A DNA stretch of 64,000 nt from Fomes fomentarius (GCA_022606135.1 JABYQN010000010.1:1054001-1118000), one strand, 5' to 3'. Numbered from the stretch's first letter, positions 36,765-48,090 are shown. Notes: a model not told the origin generated them from the sequence alone. Numbers and translations: made by a program.

Positions 36765-37187
36765 ATGAAGGTCACCATCAAGAAATGGCATGCTATCGCG
36801 CAATGGCGCTGGGATACAGGCAACAACGACCCGGACGACGATGGTGAGGGTGATGTGTGCGGTATCTGTCGTGTCCCTTTCGAAGGCTGTTGTCCAACTT
36901 GCAAGATGCCGGGAGATGATTGTCCATTGAGTATGTTTAGCCTGCTCATCTGCGCGTTTAACGTGTCTGGCTAATTAATCTGTGGTTGGTTTAGTATGGG
37001 GAGAGTGCACACATGTATTTCATATGCATTGTTTGCTACAATGGATAGGAACTGCATCATCAAAACAGCAGTGTCCGATGGACCGGAGGCCTTGGGGTGC
37101 GTTATGTCTCGCTTGGGGCTATGAGTAAATGCTGATTGCATGATAGTTACGGCGGAGAGAAAGGTGGACGCGAACAATCCGCGATGA
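36765..37187 (+). CDS. APC11: Anaphase-promoting complex subunit 11 (RING-H2)
   Basis: Catalytic RING subunit of the APC/C ubiquitin ligase, which drives mitotic exit. Exons 36765-36930, 36995-37096 and 37147-37187 give 102 aa. The start MKVTIKKWHAIAQWRWDTG is the family N-terminus. An acidic insert (NNDPDDDGEGD) follows. Zinc ligands then appear in order: CGICRVPFEGCCPTCKMPGD, CTHVFHMHCLLQW and KQQCPMDRRPW. The protein ends VTAERKVDANNPR. All RING-H2 Cys/His ligands are present. The gene is closely followed by the convergent kinase gene, whose stop lies 160 nt away. Confidence 0.96.
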
Positions 37188-37347
37188 TTTCGGACCTCTG
37201 CGCATGTATCTGCCACGCTCTGTTATCTTGTAGCCATATCACCGTTGTATTCTAGGTCCCCTCCTCTCCTCCGTGATCCTTCGCTGCGGCCACCCATCTC
37301 AATATTGCTTACAATTCGTGCGTCCCACCCTGTGATCACATGAAACC

Positions 37348-38205
37348 TCAGTCAATAAACTTCGGATCCTCCACGCTTGGTATCACCCTCGTTGGCTTCA
37401 TCATATTCTCCTGGACAAACCGGCCATCTGAGCGCGATGTCAGATACCACTTTGTCTTTCAGGCGGCTGACTAAGGCTTACTAGGTGCATCGTTCTCTCT
37501 TGACCTCCAAATCGCCTCCTCTATGTCTTTTGCGACACCCGTCTTGACATGTCGTACCACCAACCTCTTCTCTGCTTCTTCCTCCCCGACTTGTATCCAC
37601 CACCGCTCATCGAGTAACTCCGCCGCAGCAGACCACGGTGGAACGCCCAAGAATGTGTATAGGCCCTCGATGATCACAAGCCGATGGTAGGGTTGAACGG
37701 CTACGGAGTCGAACGTGGGGTCTTTCTTCTCATGAGAGAACGAAGGTGCATAAACGGCGTGTTCACCCGGCTCCTTTAGTGCACGGATGAAGGCGACATA
37801 TCCCTCGCCATCGAACGTCCAGTGGGCGCCCCGACGGTCATGAGCAAGTTTGGGATCTGGGAACGCATCGAGCTGTGCGCGAGTGAGGTGCCAGCCATCG
37901 AGACCGACACACACTGCGATGGGCTCAACCAGAGGCGCGTCTTGAAGGGCAGCAGCGCTAGCGGTCTCGCTGTTCTCGCTACTCGGTGACAAGCCATGTG
38001 CAGCGGCGTTGACGCGGGTGACAATGAGCTGTGTGAGCGTGGACTTGCCCGATGCAGGCACCCCTGCGATGCCGACAAGGAGTCGGCCGTTGGGAGGCGT
38101 TCTGGAAGAGCGTTGGTGAGCATCCGCTGACATCTCTACTTGACAAGCCTACCGCTTCAACTCGTTGAGCAGGTACTCGGACAGTTCGTCCGCGATCTGG
38201 TCCAT
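37348..38205 (-). CDS. P-loop kinase, YFH7/uridine-kinase-like
   Basis: Phosphoribulokinase/uridine-kinase superfamily, small-molecule kinase. The start (38205) MDQIADELSEYLLNELK joins through a 50-nt intron to RTPPNGRLLVGIAGVPASGK, where GVPASGKST is the Walker A loop. Other blocks are CVGLDGWHLTRAQLDAFPDP, RRGAHWTFDGEGY, VYAPSFSHEKKDP, LVIIEGLYTFL (Walker B-like), DERWWIQV and the lid segment RLVVRHVKTGVAKDIEEA. After a last intron GRFVQENMMKPTRVIPSV leads to the stop at 37348-37350. The pattern matches fungal YFH7-type and nicotinamide-riboside-kinase-like proteins. The substrate is not determined by sequence. Confidence 0.85.
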
Positions 38206-39064
38206 CGTCGGATGACAAGCACCGAATTGGCTGTCATATCCTTAGACGCGGACCCATTCTGGCACGGGCACGTGGTCGCGAGACTGGACGCGTTCGTGAC
38301 GTCAGTGCTTCGCGCTCTCCCAAACGACGCGTCCCCGACCAAGGACGCGTCCGTGTCACAGACCACCACGAGCAAGACGTCATGGTCGACCCTTAAATCA
38401 AAGTCATCGCCAAATTGAACATCGACACCCGCTGACAACGAAAATCGAGGTCGTGCTCAAGTTCCCACACAGGCGTTGAAGGCCAACACCAGAACACACG
38501 GTTGGCAGCAAGGTAAGGTACCATGTTTCACTGAATTTCAATGGACCACCTAGCTGATGTGGCTTTTGCACGCGCTCTTATATGGTACCTGACACGTCTT
38601 AGCGACTCCTCTTGTGCCGCTCCAACTCCATCCTCTTTTGCAGCGTCTGTCTTGAGCGACAATCTGTCTAGTTAAATCCGGTGCTTGGTCATTGTCTCCG
38701 TGCATAACAGTTTTCTTTGGCATTCTTGACACGGCGATGAGAGGCTTAATATGTTCTGACTGACAGAATGTGACTGTTAGGATCGGATGACGTCTTCTCG
38801 ATGTGCGCGCGGTTTGCTGCCGCCTGCTGATGAACCCTCCGTGTCTATCATGAAACCCCCTGTCACAAGTAAATAGCGCCATTTTGCCGTCAGCTCATTA
38901 CCACACTAACGCTACTCTAGTTCATTCTACCAGTTGCCTTTGTAAACTGGACTGAGTCAACGGCCCCCTCTATGCCGAGTCTAGGAGATGCAACAGACGG
39001 TATAAAGCAAATGCTTCACGCGCCCTCAGGCTGTCAGTCCTCAACACTACAAACCAAGCTCAAG
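38206..39064. other. Intergenic / divergent promoters
   Basis: About 860 nt lie between the divergent kinase (-) and secreted-protein (+) genes. The TATA box is listed separately. No coding region is seen. Confidence 0.4.
39001..39007 (+). promoter_or_regulatory. TATA box of the secreted-protein gene
   Basis: TATAAAG lies 58 nt before the ATG at 39065, in the usual position for a focused fungal core promoter. Confidence 0.6.
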
Positions 39065-39665
39065 ATGCGACTCTCCTCCCTCGTATTTACTGCCCTGGGT
39101 CTTGCGCTCGCCGCAGCCGCGGCTACCGTCCCTGCGAAGCGTCAGGTCATTCTAGCCCCATCAGGTACAACGGTCGCCCCTCCAGACGGGAGCACGATCG
39201 CTCCTGGGTCGAGCTTCCCGTTTGAATACCGGCCCACAAACTACTGCCACTCTGGCTATAGCCCTATCTCAGTCTACCTCAGCACGGCCGCTCCGACGAG
39301 CGCGGATATCACCGGAGGTGGTGCGCTCGCGGAGGGAAGCTTCGTCTTCAAGTTCGGCGACTATCTTTACGCGAACTTCGGTGCGTAGCGTCCTAGTCAA
39401 GTCGGCGCTGAGCATGCTAACGATTGTTGCACGCAGGTCTCCCCCAGATGGGCTCCCCTCCACCGGCGACGCTCACTCTGCCTACTTTTGACGGCATTGA
39501 GGACGGTACCACGTTGTATTTCAGTGTCATCGAGACATACAGGGATTGTCCGGTACGTGGCTAGTCGGTCCCCCTTATTGAGCGCAACGAGCTGAAGGTG
39601 CTGCTGTTCAGGGTCATGTTGCTCTTGAATTTGGCCTTGAGACGACCACCTTAGTATCTGCCTGA
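39065..39665 (+). CDS. Small secreted hypothetical protein
   Basis: Exons 39065-39380, 39437 to about 39552, and about 39613-39665 join in frame. The signal peptide is MRLSSLVFTALGLALAAAAA, with a possible Kex2 site (PAKR) after it. The mature protein is beta-rich and Pro/Thr/Gly-rich (APSGTTVAPPDGSTIAPGSS, SVYLSTAAPTSADITGGG, TLTLPTFDGIEDGTTLYFSV) with two Cys residues (NYCHSGYS and YRDCP). It ends GHVALEFGLETTTLVSA. Such extracellular proteins are common in Agaricomycetes without assigned function. I do not recognise a catalytic motif. It lies beside the S10 carboxypeptidase and is convergent with it. Confidence 0.78.
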
Positions 39666-40005
39666 TGCGTGTCCACACCGCAGAACGTGACCTCGAATGG
39701 CTGAACAACCTCTATTACTCAGCCAGCCGCTGGCAGCGATGACGGCATCCGTTCAAGCCTCAAGGCCTCAACAGTACTAATAATTTCCAGGATCTCGCAT
39801 GTGTACATGTTGCTACTTAGAAAAGCTTTCGGCTCCGGAGTTTGGTGGATCGATGGCGCATTGTCATGACATACTAGCGATGCGGCTTCCATCCCACGTA
39901 AATAGCGTTCTAATTCATTGGTTCAAAAATTCCACTACAGCTTCGTTGTTCGCCACGATCATTTTGACAGATGCGTCTATAAGGTTCTCGCTTTTTATGG
40001 CAGGG
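39666..40005. other. Convergent 3' region
   Basis: About 340 nt lie between convergent stops. Nothing recognised. Confidence 0.4.
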
Positions 40006-42586
40006 CTACGCAGATGGGGAGTCACGCTTTCCCAGAACGTAAGCGATTGTCTGGAACGCTGCCCAAGGCACAAACTCTGTGTACAAGTACAGGAAGTCAG
40101 AATAGTCAGCGGTAATTCTGTTCAACAAGAACCTACGAGGAGTCATATGTCCGCTGTAGTAGAACTCGACGTCTTGGATGGGGCCGCCTTTGTTCAGCAA
40201 ACATGAGATAGACAGGGATAAGATGAACTCACAGGTGAGACCGCGCTCGTTGTGCGCGTTGCCGAAGACACCCATGTTGTCCACAAGGAAGCTCTCGTCT
40301 TCGATTGGCGTCTGGAAGCCTTGCAGGCCATTCCAGGTCATGTTTCTACGGGTCGCGATTTTTCGATGAGTCTGCGTCCGGCATTGGCCCTTGATACTAC
40401 TGCTCACTGGATCGCTATCCGAGTACCCTCAGCGACGAGGATGAAGTCCTGTAATGTATAATAATATCAGAATGAACCGCAACAATGATCGCAGTGTAAA
40501 TGAAGCTTACCGCCAAGCCGTGGACGATCGCCACCCTCTCACTTTTTTCAATGACATTGGGTAGAACACTCAGGGTCGACGCCACACTTTGGTCGCTTCC
40601 TGGACCTCCGGTGGTAGGATTGATATAAACGGGCCCGGCGCAAGACTCCCAATTGATGTGAGGTGCATGGATAGCGTCTTGAACCTGGATGAACTGTCAG
40701 GGCGAACCACGACGAGGTCTGCATGCTTCCTCACATCCGTCCTGGCAGAGATTATATCTTGTCAGCGCTTGTAATGCAACCCAACCTTACTCTTCAACTC
40801 ACCTGTTGAAGTAAACGAATTTTTGAGTGGATCTTGGGAAGCCCAAAACACTCCCTGTTAAAGGTCATTGAAAGAGCGTGTATAGAAAGGATGAGCAACA
40901 CACAGAGGTTGGGGAAAGTATCAGTCACTCGGTAGACGTCGAACACAGGGTTGATACTGTGAATCAATGAGTCAAACACACAATGATGCCAGCATAGAAC
41001 TGAGCTTACACTCCAACTGCCCGCTGAATCGGGCTGTGCATCCTGCACTCAGGTTTCACACCGACCGCGCGGGTGACGTTATTGAATGTCGCTCCAGCGG
41101 GCAACGGCAACTGCCCAGCAGGTGGGTACGTCACGAACTTGTCGAGGTAGTCGGTGAAGCCACACGAGTCGGAGGTATTCTGGAGCTGGGCCCAGAACGT
41201 CGAGTTGAACGGGAAGACGTTCTTATTAGCCTAATGCATCTTCAGCTTATGACGCTTGAGCTGGTAGGAAGAGGCACATCACAAACCTGGGCAAAGCGAA
41301 GCGCTGGGATCTCTTGCTGCACAAGACCCCAGCTAAGCGAGGGGTCGGCGATCCAGATGCCTTTCAGGTTGAGATCCCGGTTTGGATGTTCGTAGAGGAA
41401 GTTTGCGATGTACGGGACGTCTAGCCTAATGTCAATATATTGTGGGATTGTTCATTTACACAGAGGGACTCACAGTACCCAGCATACTGTGCGAAACGTT
41501 CAGGTGAGCGAAGCATACGAAAGGTCGTACATATGGGACGTACACTCTCTCCGCTGACGAAGAAGTTGCTTCCCTTGAGCTCGTGGAATACCTCCAAGAA
41601 TTGCTCGAGAAATCCGGCGACTTGCGCTGCTAGCTCGTCGTCGTTGCTGATGCTCGGCTCCCCTTGAGAGAAACCAGTCTGATCTGCGAGTCAGCCCCGC
41701 CTGTTTGTGCAGCGATGATAGACGTACCCCGACAGGCTGTTCTACCCATAACACATTGGAGAGGTTAGTCCAGCTCCAAGGGTTACTATCGCTTCGTCGT
41801 CAATAGTACGTCACATCCACCAGAAAACATTCTCGTACGGCGTAGGTTCTGCTTGACCCCAGGACCAGGCTTCACGACGTCGTACGTTGAAGATGAGTCA
41901 ATATACTAAATATACTAGCGCGCGGTACTTCAGGAGCACTTACAGATCGGGCCGTTCTCCTGCAGGAATCCTTCAAGGGAAGAACATCCAGGACCACCTA
42001 CAGTATGTTGCTTTTCAGTCAGCATGCCCTGTCAGACGACAATTTCGCGAAGTACCATTGGTCCAGAACAAGAGGTCCTTCACATTCGAAGCGTTGTTCG
42101 TGGGCCAGAACCTATTACGCGTCAGCTAAGCTCGGAGATACCAAAACCTTTCCAATGGCTATACCAGAAGAATAGCTTGCGTGTCTCATTCTTCGCACCT
42201 GAGATGGGCATGAGCCCCGACCAAGATGGCCCCGCGTCAAAGGGCACTGCACAGAGTAACCGAAAACGGAGTCAGTACCCCAATTTTCGCGACAGGCCAC
42301 CGGGACATATACCATCCGGGATCTTCGTTCCGTCGACGAAGAACTCCTTCGCCCTGGGGTTACTGAAAGCAATGGGGGCCTCTCGTTTAGCGACAGTTTT
42401 GCCGACCTCCGCATTGTTGGTCGACACATCAGGTCCCAAGAAGTCGCGCATGCGTTCGAGCTGCTCGCGCTGAATAGACTCGGCGATCTCCATCCCCTCC
42501 ATCGCGCCTCCCGCGAAGCGAGCCACACATGCTCCAGTCGCGTAGAGCAGGAAAAAGCTCAGCAGTATCCTGAGAGAGATCGTCAT
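40006..42586 (-). CDS. Serine carboxypeptidase, family S10
   Basis: Secreted or vacuolar exopeptidase that removes C-terminal residues. The start MTISLRILLSFFLLYATGAC is a signal peptide, and a propeptide follows (SIQREQLERMRDFLGPDVS). The alpha/beta-hydrolase core reads LFFWFWPTN, then LLFWTNGGPGCSSLEGFLQE (substrate C-terminus binding loop), VEQPVG, GFSQGEPSISNDDELAAQ, the nucleophile motif FFVSGESYAG, IANFLYEHPNRDLNLKGI, DAIHAPHINWESC, VHGLADFIL (catalytic Asp), MTWNGLQGFQTPI and FYYSGHMTP..EFVPWAAFQ (catalytic His). All three triad residues are present. A dozen or so introns split the gene, and several exon limits are approximate. The stop TAG is at 40006-40008. Next to the secreted protein and GH78 genes, it fits an extracellular degradation role. 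Confidence 0.9.
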
Positions 42587-43099
42587 AGCAGAGAAGATAC
42601 TGTCGTACAAGCGAGCCTGGGCGATGCCCAACCCCAACGTGTTTGGGAATCCTTATATTGTCCTCGCGCCATGCAACGCGGTCCGCGGCCTTTGAATAAC
42701 GGCGTTCCGTATGTTGACGTCGAGTGGCTCGCATGCGAACATCACGATACTGAACATCACGCGGGACGCGCCGATAACGGGGACATAGGATGGCGAAAGG
42801 GTCGCGGATAGGAATCTGTGGTTCGCGAGATCCTGGCGGAGGCTCTTGTATGGAAAAGAAGGGCAAGGGGACGCATCTATAACTTCCGGCACGCCATGTC
42901 GTGATGTGCGCTGACCGAGGCGGTCCGCGTGAACTTGTTCACCTGTTCTCTAGCCACAAGGCTACAGAGAACGCACAGGACTTCTTATGCAAATCGAGAA
43001 CATCCGTCTCACGGCCATATGCCATGCTCGTGATCTGCAAAAAAACTTCGTCAATACAATGGGATGAAGCGGACTCTCCCAAGACGGGAACACCTGCCT
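42587..43099. other. Intergenic upstream of the Ulp1-like fragment
   Basis: The expected N-terminal half of a Ulp1 protease (the LNDEVINFY block) was looked for here and not found. An open frame at 42901-43122 ends SPKTGTPASSPPLLF, which may be the decayed linker of that gene. Otherwise nothing is recognised. Confidence 0.35.
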
Positions 43100-43743
43100 C
43101 GTCTCCTCCCCTCCTCTTCTAAGATCACTCAAGGGGGTATGTGAGGATGAGGTTGGCGAAGTGGACGAAGAAGGTATGTTCGTGACTGAGTCTCCTCTAG
43201 CGCATATCTCATAATCTACCCGGTCATCAGATCGATATCTTCTCGAAAGACGTCATTCTAATACCCGTCAACCACAACAATGCTCACTGGACTGCCGCCG
43301 CGATTACTTTCCGGAAGAAGCGGAGAGAGTCATACAATAGTATGAACACGGACAGGAGCTCAGTATTAAAGGTCCGCCACAGTCTTGTTCAAGAGTCCCG
43401 CGCAGTACCTCACTTTCGTTCAGCTTCTCCGTCAATACCTAGACGAAGAGCACCGCAACAAGAAAACGAAACCATTCGACTTCACTGGCTGGCAAGACTG
43501 TATACACATCACCCGTACGTTTTCTCTCCCCACTGCTTCACCGAACCGTTGCCAATCTTCCACCACGAATAGAAAGCCCCGCAGCAAGAGAAGGGCTATG
43601 ACTGTGCCGTGTTTACCTGTCAATTCCTTGAGGCGCTGTCTCGGGGCGAAGAGGAGTTTACCTTTACGCAAGCGAACATGACATACCTCCGCCGCAAGAT
43701 GGTCTGGGAAATTTCCCACACCAGCCTGAGGGACGAGTCATAG
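43100..43743 (+). pseudogene. Ulp1/SENP-type C48 cysteine protease, C-terminal fragment
   Basis: SUMO-protease fold (C48), C-terminal half only. The frame reads YVRMRLAKWTKK, intron, IDIFSKDVILIPVNHNNAHW (catalytic His), TFRKKRRESYNSMN, a 52-nt intron, LLRQYLDEEHRNKKTKPFDF, an intron, PPQQEKGYDCAVF (oxyanion Gln and catalytic Cys), LEALSRGEEEFTFTQANM and YLRRKMVWEIS, with a stop at 43741-43743. Oddities: the position of the catalytic Asp (usually SYDSM) is Asn; the usual DCGVF is DCAVF; an apparent one-base shift separates KITQGG from YVRMRL near 43137; and the N-terminal half of the domain is missing. It is probably an inactive remnant of a once typical gene. A transcribed, repurposed product cannot be excluded. 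Confidence 0.7.
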
Positions 43744-43860
43744 CACTTGGACTCTTCGCAATCTTTGCCTGGTTTTTGCATCTTGTCGTCACACTTGCTT
43801 TGTATCTTATAGTGCTCACCTATCGTATCTCCCAGCCATAATGGCTTCACGGTCTCCGAT

Positions 43861-44565
43861 TCATGGGGTCGTATTCTCTCTATCCCGTTGCGCAAGCAGA
43901 GTGTGAGAAAGCATGGATGGTGGATGCCATCTCCGAAACCACCAGACGACGATGAAGAACCAGAAGACGACGATGAGAAAGGCTATGTACCATAGCCAGC
44001 GACAACCTTGTCGAACCGCCATGTTGTTCATGCGGCGTAAAGTCCCAGCGAGGGTGCCAGACGTCTCGGAGAAAGCATCGTTCTACGTCATAGGGATGGA
44101 TATCAGAGGACTTGCAGTGGGATTGTAGTCATGACCACAGACACGCAACCATTTGACTGAGCTGCACGGTCGACTCGCGGACCTCGTTACTCATGCAGAA
44201 GGTGATCTATTTGTATATCACTGAAGAATTGAAGACAGCAGTCGTGCAGAACAACATGACCTACTCACGTCCTTGAGCAACTTGACCTTGGCCGTCAAAC
44301 CCTCCAGATGCTCGTCATTCTGGCTCTCCAGGTCATCGGCGTACGGTTGAACCATTGGCTGGCTATAACTGCCATTCGCAAGGACTACATAAAAGGGCGA
44401 GGACCGCCCTGAGGATGGTGGGGTGCTGTAGTCTCTGGGCCCAGGAGCTAGGAACGGTCCCGCAGTGTTGTTCTATACCTGAGGTCTTGTGAGGCTCGTG
44501 AGTATGTGTACTGAGGCAAGAAGCAGGTTGCGTACCGTTGCAGCATAACAGGCGAATAGACCTAC
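43861..44565 (-). CDS. BET1: BET1-like SNARE
   Basis: Tail-anchored SNARE of ER-Golgi transport. Reading the minus strand, the N-terminus contains NNTAGPFLAPGPRDYSTPPS. The SNARE helix is LESQNDEHLEGLTAKVKLLK, intron, FCMSNEVRESTVQLSQM, intron, NDAFSETSGTLAGTLRRMNN. The membrane anchor is LWYIAFLIVVFWFFIVVWWF. A short luminal tail (RRWHPPSMLSHTLLAQRDRE) ends at TGA 43861-43863. The 5' end is uncertain: a coding piece CYAAT joins phase 0 across an intron (about 44474-44535), but its ATG was not fixed. It converges with the Ulp1-like fragment, leaving 117 nt between them. Confidence 0.82.
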
Positions 44566-45110
44566 TATGCTCAGTAATTCATGGAAAGTTCGTAGTGGAT
44601 ATGGTGAAGAAAGAGAGTGCAACGTCCGAACTGACTATTGGCGCTTATTGTTACATAACCTGAACTCCTCCGAGTCGCGTGTCACCTGCGTGTAGTGACT
44701 TTACCGACGACCACATTCTGTAGATGCTGAGCTGTACATCTGGGACGCTGACAAAACGATGCTGTTCTCACGCCGCTTTGATCCATAACATGGACGAATG
44801 ACGCAACATCAAGGCAGTTCGCGCCTGAGGCTCACTGTGACCTTGTACGGCGAAGTATGTGGTTTATCTTGTTTAAACTTTCTTTCTTATCGATACATGT
44901 AAACGGTCATACAACACACAGATCGAGGTTCCAGCTCACGCGTCATACGCGTCGCCCATGTAAGCGCGTTTTCGCAAAAGTCCAGTCAGTCCGAGACGGT
45001 CGGACCGACAGCAGGGCCTCTTCCGGTAAGGACTGCTTGCGACGTTATAAACCACCTACGACGCTCCTTCCCTGCTGCGGAGGTCGAGATGCACGATTGC
45101 TATTCTTAGT
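44566..45110. other. Intergenic
   Basis: No recognised gene. It lies upstream of BET1 (-) and of the GH78 remnant (+). Confidence 0.35.
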
Positions 45111-45114
45111 CTCA

Positions 45115-45720
45115 TAGGAATTCGGTAAGAACATCGCCGGGCTCGTACACTTGAACTTCGGGTCACGTTCGAATCGCACTATTCTCGGAGAGCTACCTCT
45201 GAGTCTCTACTAGATCGTGCGATGCCACCGAAACGGAGGGTGTGGACCACTTACTTGTGCTCACCCTCGCCAGTCCAGGCAAGTACAAGTACGAGTCTCC
45301 TCTCGAGAAGGAGGCTTCCGTTACACGCGCGCCAACGAGGGGGAATTCGAAGATGATGTCATCATCGACGACCTTTGGGTGCATTTCACCGTCATGCTTC
45401 ATTGGAAGGGCGATGGACTGCAGGAATACACAGGCCACTTCAACGATGACAAGCTCAACCGGTACCCTCACCTTCGCTTACCCATTAGTTTGGACTGACT
45501 GGAATGCGCCCCTCAGATTATGCAGGAGCGTACTCGAGACAATCGACCCCACGACCCCAAGTTCCTCGAAAAGATCAGCATTTTGGTCATCAACGGCACG
45601 TCCGATGGACGATATTACGCAAGCACAATTCAGAAGTTGTGTACGGCCTCGGGACTGGCGCTCCGTGGAGGAATGGATTCCGTCCTACGACTACACTCCA
45701 GGGGAAAAGGAAGAGCCTAT
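45115..45720 (+). pseudogene. GH78 N-terminal remnant, partial tandem duplicate of the next gene
   Basis: This stretch repeats the N-terminal beta domain of the downstream GH78 gene in broken form. The pieces are FGKNIAGLVHL (matching FGKNIAGLVHLDV), VDHLLVLTLASPGKYKYES (matching LDSLLVFNITHPGHY), DLWVHFTVMLHWKGDGLQEY (matching DLWVYFTAMPHWENNTLRAY) and HFNDDKLNR. After the shared intron position it continues YAGAYSRQ (matching YAGAYTNQ) without the second intron of the intact gene. Frames do not connect throughout, and the catalytic domain is absent. It is the residue of a local tandem duplication. Confidence 0.7.
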
Positions 45721-45799
45721 AACGTGACCCTACCAGTAAGCATCATCCATGTGAGCGCGCGTTGCGGCCAAAGACTGACTGAATGCAGTCCGACCAGGG

Positions 45800-45807
45800 T
45801 ATATATA
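45800..45807 (+). promoter_or_regulatory. TATA box of the GH78 gene
   Basis: TATATATA lies 56 nt before the ATG at 45863. Confidence 0.6.
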
Positions 45808-45862
45808 CATTTCCTGGTGGCCGCTGTTGACATTCAAGACGCTCTTCCCTCTTGAGACCAAG

Positions 45863-48090
45863 ATGCGCTCACCCATACTCCTCGTGCTCGGACTTGCCTC
45901 CACAGTGATCGCAGCGGTACCATATCAACAATACATCCTCGCGCCCAGTTCACGAGTCGTTCGTCCGGTGTCCGTGTTTAACCAACATGGCTCGTCCACA
46001 TCAGAAACCGCCTTGCTCGACTCCAGCAAGTCCTTCGAGGCTTCAATACCTCCGTCACGTACGACTTTGGCAAGAACATCGCCGGACTGGTCCACCTCGA
46101 CGTATTGTCCCGCAGGGGCAGTGTTGGGGTCTCATTCTCTGAGAGCTCCCTCTGGGTTTCCTCTGCAGCGTGTGATGCCACCGCTGACGCGGGGCTCGAC
46201 TCTTTGTTGGTGTTTAACATCACTCACCCGGGGCACTACAATGCTACTCGAGACCAGGAGCGCGGCGCCTTCCGATACCTCACAGTGGTGAATTTGGGAC
46301 ACGGGAAGGTCTCTATCAAAGACTTGTGGGTGTACTTCACCGCAATGCCCCATTGGGAGAACAACACACTGCGCGCGTACACCGGCTGGTTTCATTCGAG
46401 TGACGAGAAACTTAATCGGTGAGCAATAATCATTTTTCATATTTGACTATACTGATTAGTCCCCAGCGTCTGGTATGCAGGTGAATACTGGCACCGTAAC
46501 GAACGTAGATTTATACTAACATCCCCCTAGGAGCATACACGAACCAACTCGTCACCATCGATCCCACCCACGGCGACGCTCTCATCTTCCCCGACATCAC
46601 CACCAATTCTACTGTCAACGGTACCCTTCCATGGTGGCTCAATACTACCATCTCGGAAGGCACATCAGTCCTCATCGATGGCGCAAAGAGGGATAGACTT
46701 GTCTGGAGTGGCGACATGGTCATTGCAGTGCCTGGTATCGCAGTCACGACATCTGACCTCGTATCCGTTCGCAATGCCCTCGACTCTCTCTTCAATTTAC
46801 AGAACGCCAATGGACAGCTTCCTTACGCGGGAACCCCGTTCAACGAGCGAGGCATCGTCTCCTTCACCTACCATCTGTACGCCCTCATCGGTGTTGCGAA
46901 CATCGACCACTGGAGCGGAGACCAATCCTACCTTGACGGAAAATGGGTAGGCTGGAAATCCGGCCTGGAGTGGGCAGCGCAACAGATCGACTCGAGCGGC
47001 CTCGCGAACATCACCGCTGCGGCCGACTGGCTACGCTTCGGAATGGGCGGGCACAACATCGAGGCCAACTCCATACTCTTCTACACCCTTAACCTCGGTG
47101 CAACCCTCGCACTAGCCAAGAACGAAACATCCACCGCCGAGCGATGGTCCCAACTTGCGAGCGGAATTCAGTCCGCAGCCATCCCTCTCCTCTGGCAGCC
47201 TTCGATCGGGCTCTTCCGTGACAACGAGACGACCACACTCGCTCCTCAGGACGGCAATGCCTGGGCAGTCAAGTCCGGGCTCGTCACCTCTCCCGACCAG
47301 GTCGCCCAGATATCCGAATCGCTGCAGGCACGGTGGGGCGCGTACGGCGCGCCCGCACCCGAGGCTGCGAATGCCATCTCTCCATTCATTTCTGGCTTCG
47401 AACTCGAGGCGCACTTCATGGCAAACCGTACCGACGCCGCGCTCGCGCTCGTCCGGCAGATGTGGGCAGACTTCATGCTCGACGATCCGCGGATGACGAA
47501 CAGCACGTTCATCGAGGGGTACTCCGTCAACGGAGAACTGCGCTACACCCCTTACAAAAACGATGCGCGCATCTCTCATGCGCATGGCTGGTCAACCGGG
47601 CCCACAAGCTCACTGACGGTGAGTGTCGTTGCCTCCCTCACTCGTTTCTTGGCTATGCCCCCGCCGCGAGATTATATACCTGCCGTCCCTTGGATAAGAA
47701 GATGCTAACTGGTCGTGTCTATAGACCTTCGTTGGTGGCATCCAAATTCTGAGCGACGCAGGCGCGACATGGGCCATCGTCCCCCAGCTTGGTGACCTCT
47801 CGCACGTCGACACGGGCTTCTCGACTAGCAAAGGCCAGTTCTCGTCCAAATGGTCGATCAACGGGACCTCCTTCCGGCTGCACATCAGCACGCCCAAGGG
47901 CACGACAGGTACCGTAGGGATTTCCATCCCTGGCAACTTTACCAAGGTCAGATTGACCGGCGGAAAGTTGAAGGGGGCATTTGTGCAGGGCGATGCTACG
48001 GGTCGGTACTGGATTCAGGAGTTGGAGGGTGGAGAGTACGAGTTCGTGGCCGAAGCACTTCCAGACTCCATTTTGGTAGTACAAACTTGA
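45863..48090 (+). CDS. GH78 alpha-L-rhamnosidase-like, secreted, with one apparent frameshift
   Basis: Glycoside hydrolase of the six-hairpin (alpha/alpha)6 type that releases terminal rhamnose. The signal peptide is MRSPILLVLGLASTVIAAVP. N-terminal beta domain: YILAPSSRVVRPVSVFN, ALLDSSKSFE, then after a one-base loss at about 46040 FNTSVTYDFGKNIAGLVHLD, SESSLWVSSAACDATAD and KDLWVYFTAMPHWENN. A 14-nt micro-exon (46467-46480) carries VWYA. Catalytic domain: AKRDRLVWSGDMVIAVPGIA (acidic RxxWxGD block), NANGQLPYAGTPFNERGIVS, WLRFGMGGHNIEANSILF, LLWQPSIGLFRDNE, WGAYGAPAPEAANAISPFIS and DARISHAHGWSTGPTSSLT. The last exon (from about 47724) is a beta domain ending DSILVVQT; stop at 48088-48090. 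Many N-glycosylation sites are present. Apart from the frameshift the gene is complete. Confidence 0.85.
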
